Of a stretch of 64,000 nucleotides of DNA, positions 48,337-56,666 are shown in pieces (the first letter of the stretch is position 1; the number at the start of each line of letters is the position of its first letter). The translations under genes were made by a program, and so were the position numbers. The DNA lies in assembly GCA_963730315.1 (NCBI GenBank), contig CAVSRD010000018.1, forward strand, positions 80,360-144,359, read 5' to 3'. The notes beneath the pieces were generated by a model. That model ran no database searches. It was not told where the DNA came from and saw nothing but the letters and a program-made list of their open reading frames with translations. The DNA is from VRUE01 sp963730315. GTDB taxonomy: Bacteria > Actinomycetota > Thermoleophilia > Solirubrobacterales > 70-9.

Positions 48337-50684
48337 CGCCCTTCGCCGGCGGCGCTGCGCGCGGTGGCCCGCCGTGCTTCCTTCGGCCCGGGTTCGCCCG
48401 TGTCTTCGTCCTTGCCGATGTGGATGCGGCCCTCGAGCGGCTTGGCGATCACCCGGTAGGGCGTCTCGCGGTGGATCGCCGCGAGCAGCATCACCACGGC
48501 GACCAGAGCGAGGCTGACCCCTGTCGCGACCCGCTCCATCCGCAGCCGCCAGACCGGCTGCGGCTTGACCCGCGGCCGCGCGGTCAGCACCCGCGAGGCG
48601 ATCGACGGCAGCGACGCGAAGGAGGAGTCCGGCGGACGGCGCTCGCGGGTGATGTGGCGCAACACCGACTCCAGCTCGTGCTCGGAGCGCGCCACCTCGG
48701 CCAGGCCGAAGCGCTCGAAGGCGGCATTGTTGGCCCGCAGGTGGCCGGCCGAGAAGCCGTAGGAGACGACCGGGCAGCCGCGGATGTGCGCCTCCAGCAC
48801 GGTCAGCCCGGCGGTCGAGTGGACCATCGCGTCGGCTGCCGCCATCCAATCGCTCATCTGGTCGGTGAAGCCGAGCACCCGCACCCGCGGCTCCCCGGCA
48901 AAGCGCTGCTCGAGCTTCTCGCGGGCCACCTCGTTGCGGCCGGCGATGCAGGCGACGGTGGTGTCAGCGTCGGACAGCGCCGCCCGGATCGCCCCCTCGA
49001 GGTCGCCGATCCCCCAGCCCCCGCCGGAGACCAGCACGAGGCGCCCGTGCGCCGGCACGCCGAGCGTCCGCCGAGCGTCGACCCGGGTGCGGGGCATCAG
49101 GAACTCGGGTGCGATCGGCGGCCGCATCCACTCGACGCTGGCCGGCCCGGCGAGCCGTTCGACTTCCTCGATCGACTCCGGGTGGGTGACGTAGTGCAGG
49201 TCCACCCCGCGGTGGACCCAGTAGCGCAGCCCGGCGAGGTCGGTGATCGCCGAGTGCACCGGCACCTCGAGGCGGCGGTTCTCGCGCAGCATGCCGAGCA
49301 CAGCGGTCACCCCCGGGTAGGTGGAGACGACCACGTCGGGCCGCTGGGCGGCGATCGTCCCCAGCAGGCCGCGTGCGCCGAGCAGGTAGCTGAGGTGGTG
49401 GGTCAGCCAGCGGGTCGGGCCGAACTTGGTGATCAGCCAGTACTGGATGTCGAACAGCCACGGCATCCAGCGGAAGGTGACGCGCGAGCCGTCGCGGGCG
49501 ACCGAGGAGGCGATCCGGCCCATCGCCTGCAGGCCGTCGGCGATCTCGACCTCGGCGCCGGGGATCTCGCGCTCAACGTCCGCCTTGATCATCCGCGCGG
49601 GCAGGTCGTGCCCCTCGCCGATGTCGGCGGTCAGCACCAGCACCCGCGGCGGCTGCGGGGCGGCTTCCTCGCCGGCCCCCTCCAGCAGCGCGCCGGCAGC
49701 CCGGCCGCTGCCGTTGCCGTTGCCGCTGCCGCTGCCGTTGTGGCTGAGCACCGGCTTCAGCCCTGGCACCGGGTCGGGCGGGCGGGTCGTGTTGCGCACC
49801 CACTCGGCGTAGCGGCGCACCCCCTCGCGGAAGCTGGTCTCCGCCCTCCAGCCGATCTCCTCCAGCGCCCGCTGGTTGGAGATCTGCTTGCCGGGGAAGT
49901 CGCCCGGGCGGGGCGGCGTGTGGACGATCTCGCAGCCGCCGGTCATCTCCTGCACGGTCTCGGCGATCTCGAGGATCGTCACCACCTCGTCGCCGGAGAG
50001 GTTGTAGGTGCGGCCGGCGGCGGCCGGGGCGAGCGCCGCAACGATCCCGTCGGCGAGGTCCTCGACGTAGATGAAGCTGCGTGTCTGGCTGCCGTCGCCG
50101 GCGATCGTCAGCGCCTCCCCGGCCAGCGCCAGGTCGGTGAACTTGGCGACCACCCCGGCGGCGCGGGCGCGCGGCCCGTAGGGGATGCCGAAGCGCAGCA
50201 CCGTGTACTCGAGGTCGTAGAGCTCGGCGTAGCCGGCGCAGTAGGTCTCGCCGGCGAGCTTGGTCGCGGTGTAGAGGTGGCGCGGCGCCGGGATCGGCGT
50301 CGACTCGTCGACCGCCTGCTCGGCGCAGTCGCTGTAGACCCAGGTGGTCGAGCCGTAGACGACGCGGGGGACCTCGACCCGGCAGGCGGCCTCCAGCACG
50401 TTCAGCGTGCCGCGCGTGTTGACCTCCTCGGCCAACACCGGGTCGGCAAGCACGTGGGCGACGTCGGCGACCGCGGCGAGGTGGATCACCGCGTCGCAGT
50501 CGCGCATCGCCAGGTCGAGGTTGGCGGGGTCGGTGATGCTGCCGGTGAACGTCTCGACCTCCAGCGGCGAGTGGTAGGGCGAGGCGCTGAGGTCGAAGAT
50601 CCGCGGTGTGTCGCCGCGCTCGATCAGCCGGTCGACGACGTGCGAGCCGATGAAGCCGCCGCCGCCGGTGACCAGGACCCTCAT
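48333..50684 (-). CDS. NAD-dependent sugar epimerase fused to a GT28/MGDG-synthase-like glycosyltransferase
   Basis: A single intact 783-residue frame has two domains. Residues 1-310 are an extended SDR epimerase/dehydratase: MRVLVTGGGGFIGSHVVDRL, a Ser in VVYGSTTWVYSD, and the Tyr-x3-Lys in LYTATKLAGE. After a Gly/Ser/Asn linker (near residues 325-345) comes a GT-B enzyme: VLVLTADIGEGHDLPARMIKADVE, typical of MGDG synthase N-domains, and the donor site VSGGGWGIGDLE ... MVHSTAGLTVLEAHIRGCPVVSYG. A transmembrane helix near residue 725 and a charged tail follow. It likely makes and transfers a sugar at the membrane (inference). The start overlaps the DegT stop. Confidence 0.85.
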   Translation of the reverse strand: MRVLVTGGGGFIGSHVVDRLIERGDTPRIFDLSASPYHSPLEVETFTGSITDPANLDLAMRDCDAVIHLAAVADVAHVLADPVLAEEVNTRGTLNVLEAACRVEVPRVVYGSTTWVYSDCAEQAVDESTPIPAPRHLYTATKLAGETYCAGYAELYDLEYTVLRFGIPYGPRARAAGVVAKFTDLALAGEALTIAGDGSQTRSFIYVEDLADGIVAALAPAAAGRTYNLSGDEVVTILEIAETVQEMTGGCEIVHTPPRPGDFPGKQISNQRALEEIGWRAETSFREGVRRYAEWVRNTTRPPDPVPGLKPVLSHNGSGSGNGNGSGRAAGALLEGAGEEAAPQPPRVLVLTADIGEGHDLPARMIKADVEREIPGAEVEIADGLQAMGRIASSVARDGSRVTFRWMPWLFDIQYWLITKFGPTRWLTHHLSYLLGARGLLGTIAAQRPDVVVSTYPGVTAVLGMLRENRRLEVPVHSAITDLAGLRYWVHRGVDLHYVTHPESIEEVERLAGPASVEWMRPPIAPEFLMPRTRVDARRTLGVPAHGRLVLVSGGGWGIGDLEGAIRAALSDADTTVACIAGRNEVAREKLEQRFAGEPRVRVLGFTDQMSDWMAAADAMVHSTAGLTVLEAHIRGCPVVSYGFSAGHLRANNAAFERFGLAEVARSEHELESVLRHITRERRPPDSSFASLPSIASRVLTARPRVKPQPVWRLRMERVATGVSLALVAVVMLLAAIHRETPYRVIAKPLEGRIHIGKDEDTGEPGPKEARRATARSAAGEGR

Positions 50685-51720
50685 CTGGAATCTTCCGTGC
50701 CGAGGGCGTCGCTCGCGGCTCTCCGGCCGATAGTAGAGCGGCACGCACCAGTGGTTCTCGGCTACCCAGTCGGTGTTCGGCAGGTCCGCGTCGCGCCCCA
50801 TGATCCGGTGGCAGGGCTGCTCGTAGACGCGCCCCGTCGACTTCTCTATCGGCTCGAAGACGACGTACTTGTAGTAGCCCGAGGTCATTCCCTCGGGCAG
50901 CTCGAGGCGGGCCGGGTGCGGTGGGGTCGAGGTGCTCGCGGGCGTATTCGTTCTTCCAGGCGACGATCTCCTCCATCCGGTCTGCCTGGACCAGGCCGAG
51001 CGCCGCCGCGAACTCGCTCATCCGGAAGTTGAGCCCGTCGACCTCGTGCTCGAACTTGCCGTAGTTGCGGAACTTGGCGGCGAACTCGATCAGCTCGGGG
51101 TCGGAGGAGACGAGCACCCCGCCCTCGCCGGTGGAGACCGTCTTGGTCGCGTAGAGCGAGTAGACGCCGGCATCGCCGAAGCCGCCCGGCCGGCGGCCGT
51201 CCCAGCCCGCGCCGTGGGCGTGGGCGCAGTCCTCGAGCAGGAAGATCCCCTTCTCGCGGCAGTAGGCGGCGATCCGCTCGGAGTCGAAGGCGATGTGGCC
51301 GCCGACGTGGACGAGGATCGCCGCCCGCGGCCGGTGCCGCTCGGCCTTCGCCTCGAAATCCTCGAACGACATGCAGAGGTCGTCGCGGCGGCAGTCGACG
51401 AACTCGACCTCGGCGCCCGCCTTGATCGCCGCCAGCGGCGTCGCCATGAAGGTGTTGGACGGGCAGAGCACCGTCTCCCCCCGCACCCCGGCGAACTCGA
51501 GCGCCGCCAGGGCGCCGCCGGCCCAGCTCGACAGCCCCAGGCTGGGCAGGCCGTTCCACTCCGCCCAGCGCCGCTCGAAGGCGTCGAGCATGCGGCCCTC
51601 CGACCACTGCTCGGAGTCGAGCACCTCGGTCCACAGCTCGAACAGGCGGCCGCGGTCGCGGTGGTCGAAGCCGATCGCGAACCTGCTCGCGTCGAACCGG
51701 GTTGTCTCTGCGGCTCCTAC
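50681..51720 (-). CDS. DegT/DnrJ/EryC1 family sugar aminotransferase, frame-broken
   Basis: The PLP enzyme has SSWAGGALAALEFAGV, CPSNTFMATPLAAIKAGAEVEFVDC, LEDCAHAHGAGW and SLYATKTVSTGEGG, where the Lys in ATKT binds PLP. The frame slips near 50926 (one extra G), resuming as PPHPARLELPEGMTSGYYKYVVFEPIEKSTG. It slips again near 50714, after which it ends ...SDALGTEDSR at a TGA that overlaps the epimerase ATG. Without the second correction the frame falsely runs into the epimerase. No in-frame start codon is visible upstream of TTRFDASRFAIGFDHRD, so the 5' end is approximate. Confidence 0.8.
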
Positions 51721-51845
51721 GGTGGCTCCTTGCGTCTGGCTGGGGTTGCCTGCGCAGGACGAAACACCCGGCCGTTTGTCAGCGGCGCGAAATCTACCAG
51801 CGGAGCCCGGACCGGACGCAGACCGACTGTTGACTCCTGCCGTGG

Positions 51846-52745
51846 CTATAGGGTCGAAGATCCGCGGCGCGACGCCCAGCCTCGCTCGCGGGCCTGGGCG
51901 GAGCCGAGAACCGCGCCGACCGAGCGGGAGCCGGCCAGCAGGATCGTGCCGGCGAGGGCGAGCGCCATGAAGGCGGCCAGGGCCGCCCCGCCGAGCGGGG
52001 TGTCGCGCCAGGACTCGCCGAAGATCAGCGGCGCCAGCAGCACCGGGACGACGACCTGGACGGCGAACATCACCGGCGCCACGTGGGTCGCCGCCCGCCT
52101 CTGCAGGGCGCTCATCTCGCTGAGCAGCGCCAGCCCCTCCGAGGCGGCGGCGGTGGCGAGCCAGGCGAGCGCGACCAGCAGGGCGCCGGCGGCGAGCTGG
52201 TCGGTGAGCAGCTTGCTGGCGATCGCCGTCCAGGCGTAGCCGCAGCCGGCGCCGACCACCATCAGCAGGCCGATCCCGTCGGGCCGGCGGCGCAGCGCGT
52301 AGGGCAGCAGGACCGGGATCGCGACCAGCGCCAGGGCCAGGGCGATCGCCGCCGTCCCGGCGTGGTCGGTGCTCCGCTCCGGCGCCGCCCAGCCGACCCC
52401 CGCCACCCCGGCGACGATCGCCGCCACCGCCACGCCCTCGCGCCACCCGGGCTGCTCCCCGAGCCGCGTCGCCCCCAGCCAGAGCAGCAGGATCAGCCCG
52501 GCGGCGACGCAGGGCTGCACCACCGTCAGCGGCGCCAGCAGCAGCGCCGCGATCTCCAGCGGCCAGCCGAGCAGCCCCAGCGCCGTCGCCCCCAGCCAGC
52601 GCCGGTTGCGCAGCAGCCGCCCCAACAGCGAAAGCCGCAGCGAGTGGTCGTGCGACACCTGCCGCGCCTCCAGCGCCTGCAAGGCGATCGACGTGTTGTA
52701 GAGCAGCGAAGCTCCAACAGCCGCGACGATGCCGAGGGCGATCAC
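51846..52745 (-). CDS. DMT-superfamily permease (EamA/NIPA-like)
   Basis: The 299-residue protein starts at GTG and has about nine or ten hydrophobic helices with short loops, beginning IALGIVAAVGASLLYNTSIALQALEARQVS. The arrangement is that of drug/metabolite-type transporters. The substrate is unknown. It lies upstream of the DegT-epimerase-deacetylase operon and may export or flip a precursor (inference). Confidence 0.75.
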   Translation of the reverse strand: MIALGIVAAVGASLLYNTSIALQALEARQVSHDHSLRLSLLGRLLRNRRWLGATALGLLGWPLEIAALLLAPLTVVQPCVAAGLILLLWLGATRLGEQPGWREGVAVAAIVAGVAGVGWAAPERSTDHAGTAAIALALALVAIPVLLPYALRRRPDGIGLLMVVGAGCGYAWTAIASKLLTDQLAAGALLVALAWLATAAASEGLALLSEMSALQRRAATHVAPVMFAVQVVVPVLLAPLIFGESWRDTPLGGAALAAFMALALAGTILLAGSRSVGAVLGSAQARERGWASRRGSSTL

Positions 52746-52793
52746 GCGCGCACGCTATCCGTCAACCGGAGACGTAGCTCGCGCGGGTGGCGT

Positions 52794-52896
52794 CGGGTAG
52801 GGGTGTCCGACGGCGCGGCGTCCTTTTTTCGCCCCGCCCGATCTCGGACGGCCCACCTGCGGGCGAAAAACCCAGCGACGCGGACACCCCCACCCG
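52794..52896 (+). repeat. Palindromic element C, diverged relative of elements A and B
   Basis: CGGGTAGGGGTGTCCG (52794-52809) pairs with CGGACACCCCCACCCG (52881-52896) with one mismatch. An inner stem pairs TTTTTCGCCC with GGGCGAAAAA, and the loop contains GGACGGCCCAC. Size and order of parts (GGTAGGGGTG, then a T-run, then GGACGGCC, then an A-run, then the closing arm) match elements A and B, though the sequence between is different. It lies in the gap between the permease start and the ETF dehydrogenase stop. Confidence 0.65.
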
Positions 52897-52923
52897 GCGA
52901 CAGGACCCGCGCACGCTCGGCCG

Positions 52924-54624
52924 TCAGGTCTCTTGGTACAGCGGCCCGTCGCCGCCCTCGGGCAGGGTGAGGCGGCCGCCCTTGGCGGTGATCGCGCCGC
53001 ACTGCACGCAGTTGGAGGCGGTGACGTGGACGTCGACCTCGGCGGCGCCGTTCTCGAGCTGCTCGTCGGGGATCTCGTAGACCTGGGCCGGGCACATCGA
53101 GACCCAGGTCTGGGCGACCTCGCGCGGCACCCTGGTCTGGATGCGGATGTGATTGGGGGCGTCGTCGCGGGTCGCGTTGCCGGAGAGGAAGACCGAGTCG
53201 AGCTTGTTGAAGGTCAGCTCGTTGTCGGGCTTGGGAGTACATGTCGGCCGCAGTCGCCCAACTCCATCGCGTTCTCGGCGTCGTCCTCCTGCTTCCAGTG
53301 GCCGCCGCGGGAAGATGCCGTTGGTGAGCGCCCAGCCGTTGGCGATCGCGCCGCCGACGAAGAAGCCCTTGGAGAACGCCTGGCGCACGTTGCGCGACTT
53401 CTGGAGGTCCTTCTCGATCGGCGAGTTGTGGACCTTCTCGTCGTAGGCCTCGAAGTTGACCGAGTCCTGCTTCAGCGCCTCGACGATCGCCTCCGCCGCG
53501 TACATCCCGGCGTGCATCGCGTAGTGGACGCCCTTCAGGGTCGGGATGTTGACCATGCTCGCGGCGTCGCCGGCGACGACCATGCCGGGCACGGCGAGTC
53601 GCTTCGGCATCGCGTAGTAGCCGCCTGAGGGGATCGTCTTCGCCCCCCAGGCGACCCGCTTGCCGCCCTCGAGGATCTTCTCGATGAACGGGTGGGTCTT
53701 GATCAGCTGCAGCGCGTCGTGGCAGGAGAAGGTGGCGTCGGTGTAGTCGAGACCGACGACCAGGCCGAGGCAGACCTTGTCCTCGCCCATCGGGTAGATG
53801 AAGCTGCCGCCGAACTCGTTGAGGCGGGCGGACTTGCGCAGCGGCCAGCCCATCGTGTGGATCACCCGGTCGAGCGGCTTCGGCACCTCCCAGATCTCTT
53901 TGACGCCGATCTCCCAGCGCATCGGGTCGGCGCCGTGCATGTCGAAGTAGTCGTAGGCCGCGTAGGTCAGGTGGCCGACCGTGCCCTCGGCCAGCACCGT
54001 CGCCTTGGCGACCACGTCGGAGCCGGGCTCGAAGTTGCTCAGCTCTTCGCCCTCCTTGCCGCGGCCGCGGTCGCCGGAGCGCACGCCCTTGACGACGCGG
54101 TCCTCGACCAGCAGCTTCGTCGCCGCGGTCTCGGAGAGGACGTAGACGCCGGCCTCTTCGGCCTTGTCGGCGAGGAAGCGGCCCAGCTTCGAGACCGAGG
54201 TGACGTAGTTGCCGTGGTTGCGGAAGTTGGGCGGCGGCGGCTTCAGCGGGATCGCTCTGCTCTTGGTCAGCAGGTAGACCGCGTCCTTGGTCACCTCCTG
54301 GTAGACCGGCCACTCGGACTTCGGCAGGTCGGGAAACAGCTCTTCCATCGCCGAGGGCTTCATGTTCGCCCCCGAGAGCAGGTGCGCCCCGGCGACTTTG
54401 CCCTTCTCGATCACCGCCACCGGCACCTCGCCCAGCTTCTCGGTCAGCTCCGGCTCGTCCTCCAGCAGCTGCATCAGCTTGTTCGCGCAGGCGAGGCCGG
54501 CCGGGCCGCCGCCGACGATCGCCACCCCGACCTCGATCCGGTCCTCCTCGGGATCGGTCGGCGGACCGATCACGTCGGCCGAATCGAACGGCGGCGGGAA
54601 CTCGCTGGGCTTCACGGCGGGCAT
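52924..54624 (-). CDS. Electron-transfer flavoprotein dehydrogenase (ETF-QO family)
   Basis: The enzyme passes electrons from ETF to the quinone pool. The 566-residue frame has the FAD motif VAIVGGGPAGLACANKLM, MGEDKVCLGLVVGLDYTD, PSGGYYAMPKRLAVPGMVVAGDAASMVN and a C-terminal iron-sulfur domain (MCPAQVYEI ... SNCVQCGAITAKGG). Only three of the usual four cluster cysteines are seen. Between about 53235 and 53320 the reading (PRRPLEAGGRRRERDGVG) is garbled; another frame gives the expected GGHWKQEDDAENAMELGD, so two compensating indels are likely. An AAAGGAG site precedes the ATG. Confidence 0.9.
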   Translation of the reverse strand: MPAVKPSEFPPPFDSADVIGPPTDPEEDRIEVGVAIVGGGPAGLACANKLMQLLEDEPELTEKLGEVPVAVIEKGKVAGAHLLSGANMKPSAMEELFPDLPKSEWPVYQEVTKDAVYLLTKSRAIPLKPPPPNFRNHGNYVTSVSKLGRFLADKAEEAGVYVLSETAATKLLVEDRVVKGVRSGDRGRGKEGEELSNFEPGSDVVAKATVLAEGTVGHLTYAAYDYFDMHGADPMRWEIGVKEIWEVPKPLDRVIHTMGWPLRKSARLNEFGGSFIYPMGEDKVCLGLVVGLDYTDATFSCHDALQLIKTHPFIEKILEGGKRVAWGAKTIPSGGYYAMPKRLAVPGMVVAGDAASMVNIPTLKGVHYAMHAGMYAAEAIVEALKQDSVNFEAYDEKVHNSPIEKDLQKSRNVRQAFSKGFFVGGAIANGWALTNGIFPRRPLEAGGRRRERDGVGRLRPTCTPKPDNELTFNKLDSVFLSGNATRDDAPNHIRIQTRVPREVAQTWVSMCPAQVYEIPDEQLENGAAEVDVHVTASNCVQCGAITAKGGRLTLPEGGDGPLYQET

Positions 54625-54667
54625 CTGGACTCCTTTGCACGTCTGGGGCGAAGGCTGAGCCGGCGGC

Positions 54668-55643
54668 TCAGCCGCCCTTCTTCGCCTTGATCGCCTCGGT
54701 CAGCTTGGGGACGATCTTGTGCAGGTCGCCGACCACGCCGAGGTCGGAGAACTCGAAGATCGGCGCGTTCTGGTCCTTGTTGATCGCCAGGATGTTCTCC
54801 GAGCTCTGCATCCCGACCTTGTGCTGGATCGCGCCGGAGATCCCCGTGGCCAGGTAGAGCTTCGGCGCGACGGTCTTGCCGGTCTGGCCGATCTGGGCCG
54901 CGTAGGGGTACCAGCCGGCGTCGACCACGGCGCGGGTCGCGGCGACCGCCCCGCCCATCGCCTCGGCCAGCTGCTCGCAGAGCTCGAAGCCCTCCGCGGC
55001 GCCGAGGCCGCGGCCGCCGCCGACCAGGATCTCGGCGTCCTCGATGTTGACGTCGGCGCCGCGCTGCTCGCCGCGCTGCACCATCGTCGCCTTGGTCGAC
55101 CAGGGCGACAGCTCGACCTCGACGTCGACCAGCTCGGCGCTGCCGCCGCTCTCCTCGGCGTCGAAGGCGTTGAGCCGGCTGATGATGATCCCCGGCTCGT
55201 CGACGTAGCCGACGTCGGCGACCTGCGAGTCCTGGAGGATCGGCCGCTTGGCGACCAGCTTGCCGTCCTGCGCCGTCACCTCGGTGACCTCCATCGTCAC
55301 GCCGGCGTTCGAGCCGCGCGGTCAGCCCGGCGCCGATCTCGAAGCCGAGCAGCCCGCCGCCGAACAGCGCGTAGGAGAAGCCCTGGTCCTGGATCACCTT
55401 GGCCATCGCGTCGACGATCGGCTGGGCCAGCCCCTCGGGCGCGCCCTTGGCCCGGTAGACCTTCGCCGCGCCCCAGTTGCCGAGCGCGGCGCAGGCGTCG
55501 TCCGCGACCTCGCCGACCACCAGCGCAGCGGCCTCGCCGCCCACCTCGCCGGCCAGCTTCGCCGCCTCGGAGATCGCCCCGAGCGAGTTCTTGTTGAAGT
55601 TGCCCTCGTCGTCGTGGAGGGCGTAAACCAGGATGCCACTCAT
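54668..55643 (-). CDS. etfA: Electron transfer flavoprotein alpha subunit, one frameshift
   Basis: EtfA binds FAD and accepts electrons from acyl-CoA dehydrogenases. The N-terminal part (ILVYALHDDEGNFNKNSLGAISEAAKLA) and the C-terminal FAD domain (GGRGLGAAEGFELCEQLAEAMG, ATRAVVDAGWYPYAAQIGQTGKTVAPKLYLATGISGAIQH) are both intact but in different frames. One extra base near 55319 explains it (GLTAR then SNAGVTMEVTEV). Its ATG directly follows the etfB stop. Confidence 0.92.
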
Positions 55644-56441
55644 CTAGATCAGCTTCCTCTCGTCGAGCCAGGCGACGATCTTCTCGACCGTCTCGGCGGT
55701 GTCCTCGTCCTCGATGATCTCCCCGGCCTCCTTCTGGGGCGGCGGGTTGAGCGCCAGGACGCTCGTCTTCGAGCCGGCCTCGCCGGCCATCGCGGCGTCG
55801 ATCCCGACGTCGCCGGTCGCCTTGCCGTCCAGCGGTTTCTTCTTCGCCCCCATGATCGCTTTCAGGCTCGGGTAGCGCGGCTCGTTGATCGCGTCGCCGA
55901 CGCTGATCACGGCCGGCAGCTCGACCTCGACCGTGTCGTAGCCGTACTCGGCCTGGCGCTCGCAGCGCAGCTTGCCGTCAGTGACGTCGATCTTGATCAC
56001 CTGGGTCAGCGAGGGCATCTGCAGGTGGTCGGCGACGACCGCGCCGATCGTGTAGCACTCGCCGTCGTCGGACTGCTGGCCGAGCAGCACCAGGTCGGGG
56101 CTCTCGGACTCGAGCACCTTGGCCAGCGAGTAGCCGGTGGCGCAGACGTCGGAGCCGGCCAGCGCGTCGTCGGAGAGGTGCACCGAGCGGTCGGCGCCGA
56201 GCGCCACCGCCTTGTGCAGGGCGCGGACGGCGGATTCGGGGCCCATCGTCACCGCGACGACCTCATCGACCGGGATTGCGCCGCCTTCCTTGATCTGCAT
56301 GGCGGCCTCGATCGCATGGGTGTCGAAGGGGTTCAGGTTCTTCTCGCCGCTGCGGTCCAGGCGCATCGTCTCGGGGTCGATTCGCTTCTGGACGGCGGCG
56401 TCCGGTACCTCCTTGACCAGGACGCAGATCTTCAAGTTCAA
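55644..56441 (-). CDS. etfB: Electron transfer flavoprotein beta subunit
   Basis: The 265-residue EtfB pairs with EtfA and binds AMP. It has ICVLVKEVPD at the start, the signature NPFDTHAIEAAMQIKE, and LGQQSDDGECYTIGAVVADHL, VELPAVISVGDAINEPRYPSLKAIMGAKKKPL at the centre. It is first of etfB-etfA, with the ETF dehydrogenase gene following; a TetR-type palindrome lies just upstream. Confidence 0.94.
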   Translation of the reverse strand: MNLKICVLVKEVPDAAVQKRIDPETMRLDRSGEKNLNPFDTHAIEAAMQIKEGGAIPVDEVVAVTMGPESAVRALHKAVALGADRSVHLSDDALAGSDVCATGYSLAKVLESESPDLVLLGQQSDDGECYTIGAVVADHLQMPSLTQVIKIDVTDGKLRCERQAEYGYDTVEVELPAVISVGDAINEPRYPSLKAIMGAKKKPLDGKATGDVGIDAAMAGEAGSKTSVLALNPPPQKEAGEIIEDEDTAETVEKIVAWLDERKLI

Positions 56442-56468
56442 GCCCTCCTTGGCTGGTTGCTCAGGCCG

Positions 56469-56484
56469 GTTGACTGACCAGTCA
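56469..56484. promoter_or_regulatory. Candidate TetR-type operator upstream of etfB
   Basis: TTGACT-GACC-AGTCAA is a 16-bp palindrome with 6-bp arms, extended by a nearby AATCAGTC. It lies 28 nt upstream of the etfB start, in an AT-richer promoter-like zone. Related TGACTGACCAGTCA sites are bound by TetR-type regulators of fatty-acid metabolism in actinobacteria (general knowledge); the regulator itself is not in the window. Confidence 0.55.
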
Positions 56485-56550
56485 ATCAGTCTATCTATTA
56501 CACGCGACGGTGTGACGCTCGACCGTGATGCTTATCACGCTAGAAACGGA

Positions 56551-56666
56551 GGGGCGTGTCCCGGTAGGGGTGGAACGTCTTGTACTTTTTCCGCGGCCAG
56601 GCCGACGGACAGCCGACAATTGTCTTCGGAAAAAGTTAAGTGGAACCCCTACCGGGACACGGCCCC
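56551..56666 (-). repeat. Palindromic element B (99-nt core)
   Basis: The core (56559-56657) starts TCCCGGTAGGGGT and ends ACCCCTACCGGGA, and both ends continue outward as GTG/CAC and GGGGC/GCCCC, giving an outer stem of 21 pairs with one bulged base. The inner stem pairs ACTTTTTCCG with CGGAAAAAGT, and the loop holds GACAATTGTC. It lies between etfB and the B12-binding gene, touching the first base of that gene's stop codon. Read on the minus strand it aligns without gaps to element A on the plus strand. Confidence 0.88.

Noticed and set aside
47635..48849. A longer 404-codon version of the polysaccharide deacetylase
   Set aside because: The upstream part overlaps the fusion glycosyltransferase in another frame and has no homology. 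The TTG at 48336 overlapping the upstream stop is a better start.
49690..49740. Short tandem repeat of GCCGTT/GCCGCT units as a possible microsatellite or recombination site
   Set aside because: It encodes the Gly/Ser/Asn linker of the fusion protein in frame and is explained by coding for the linker.
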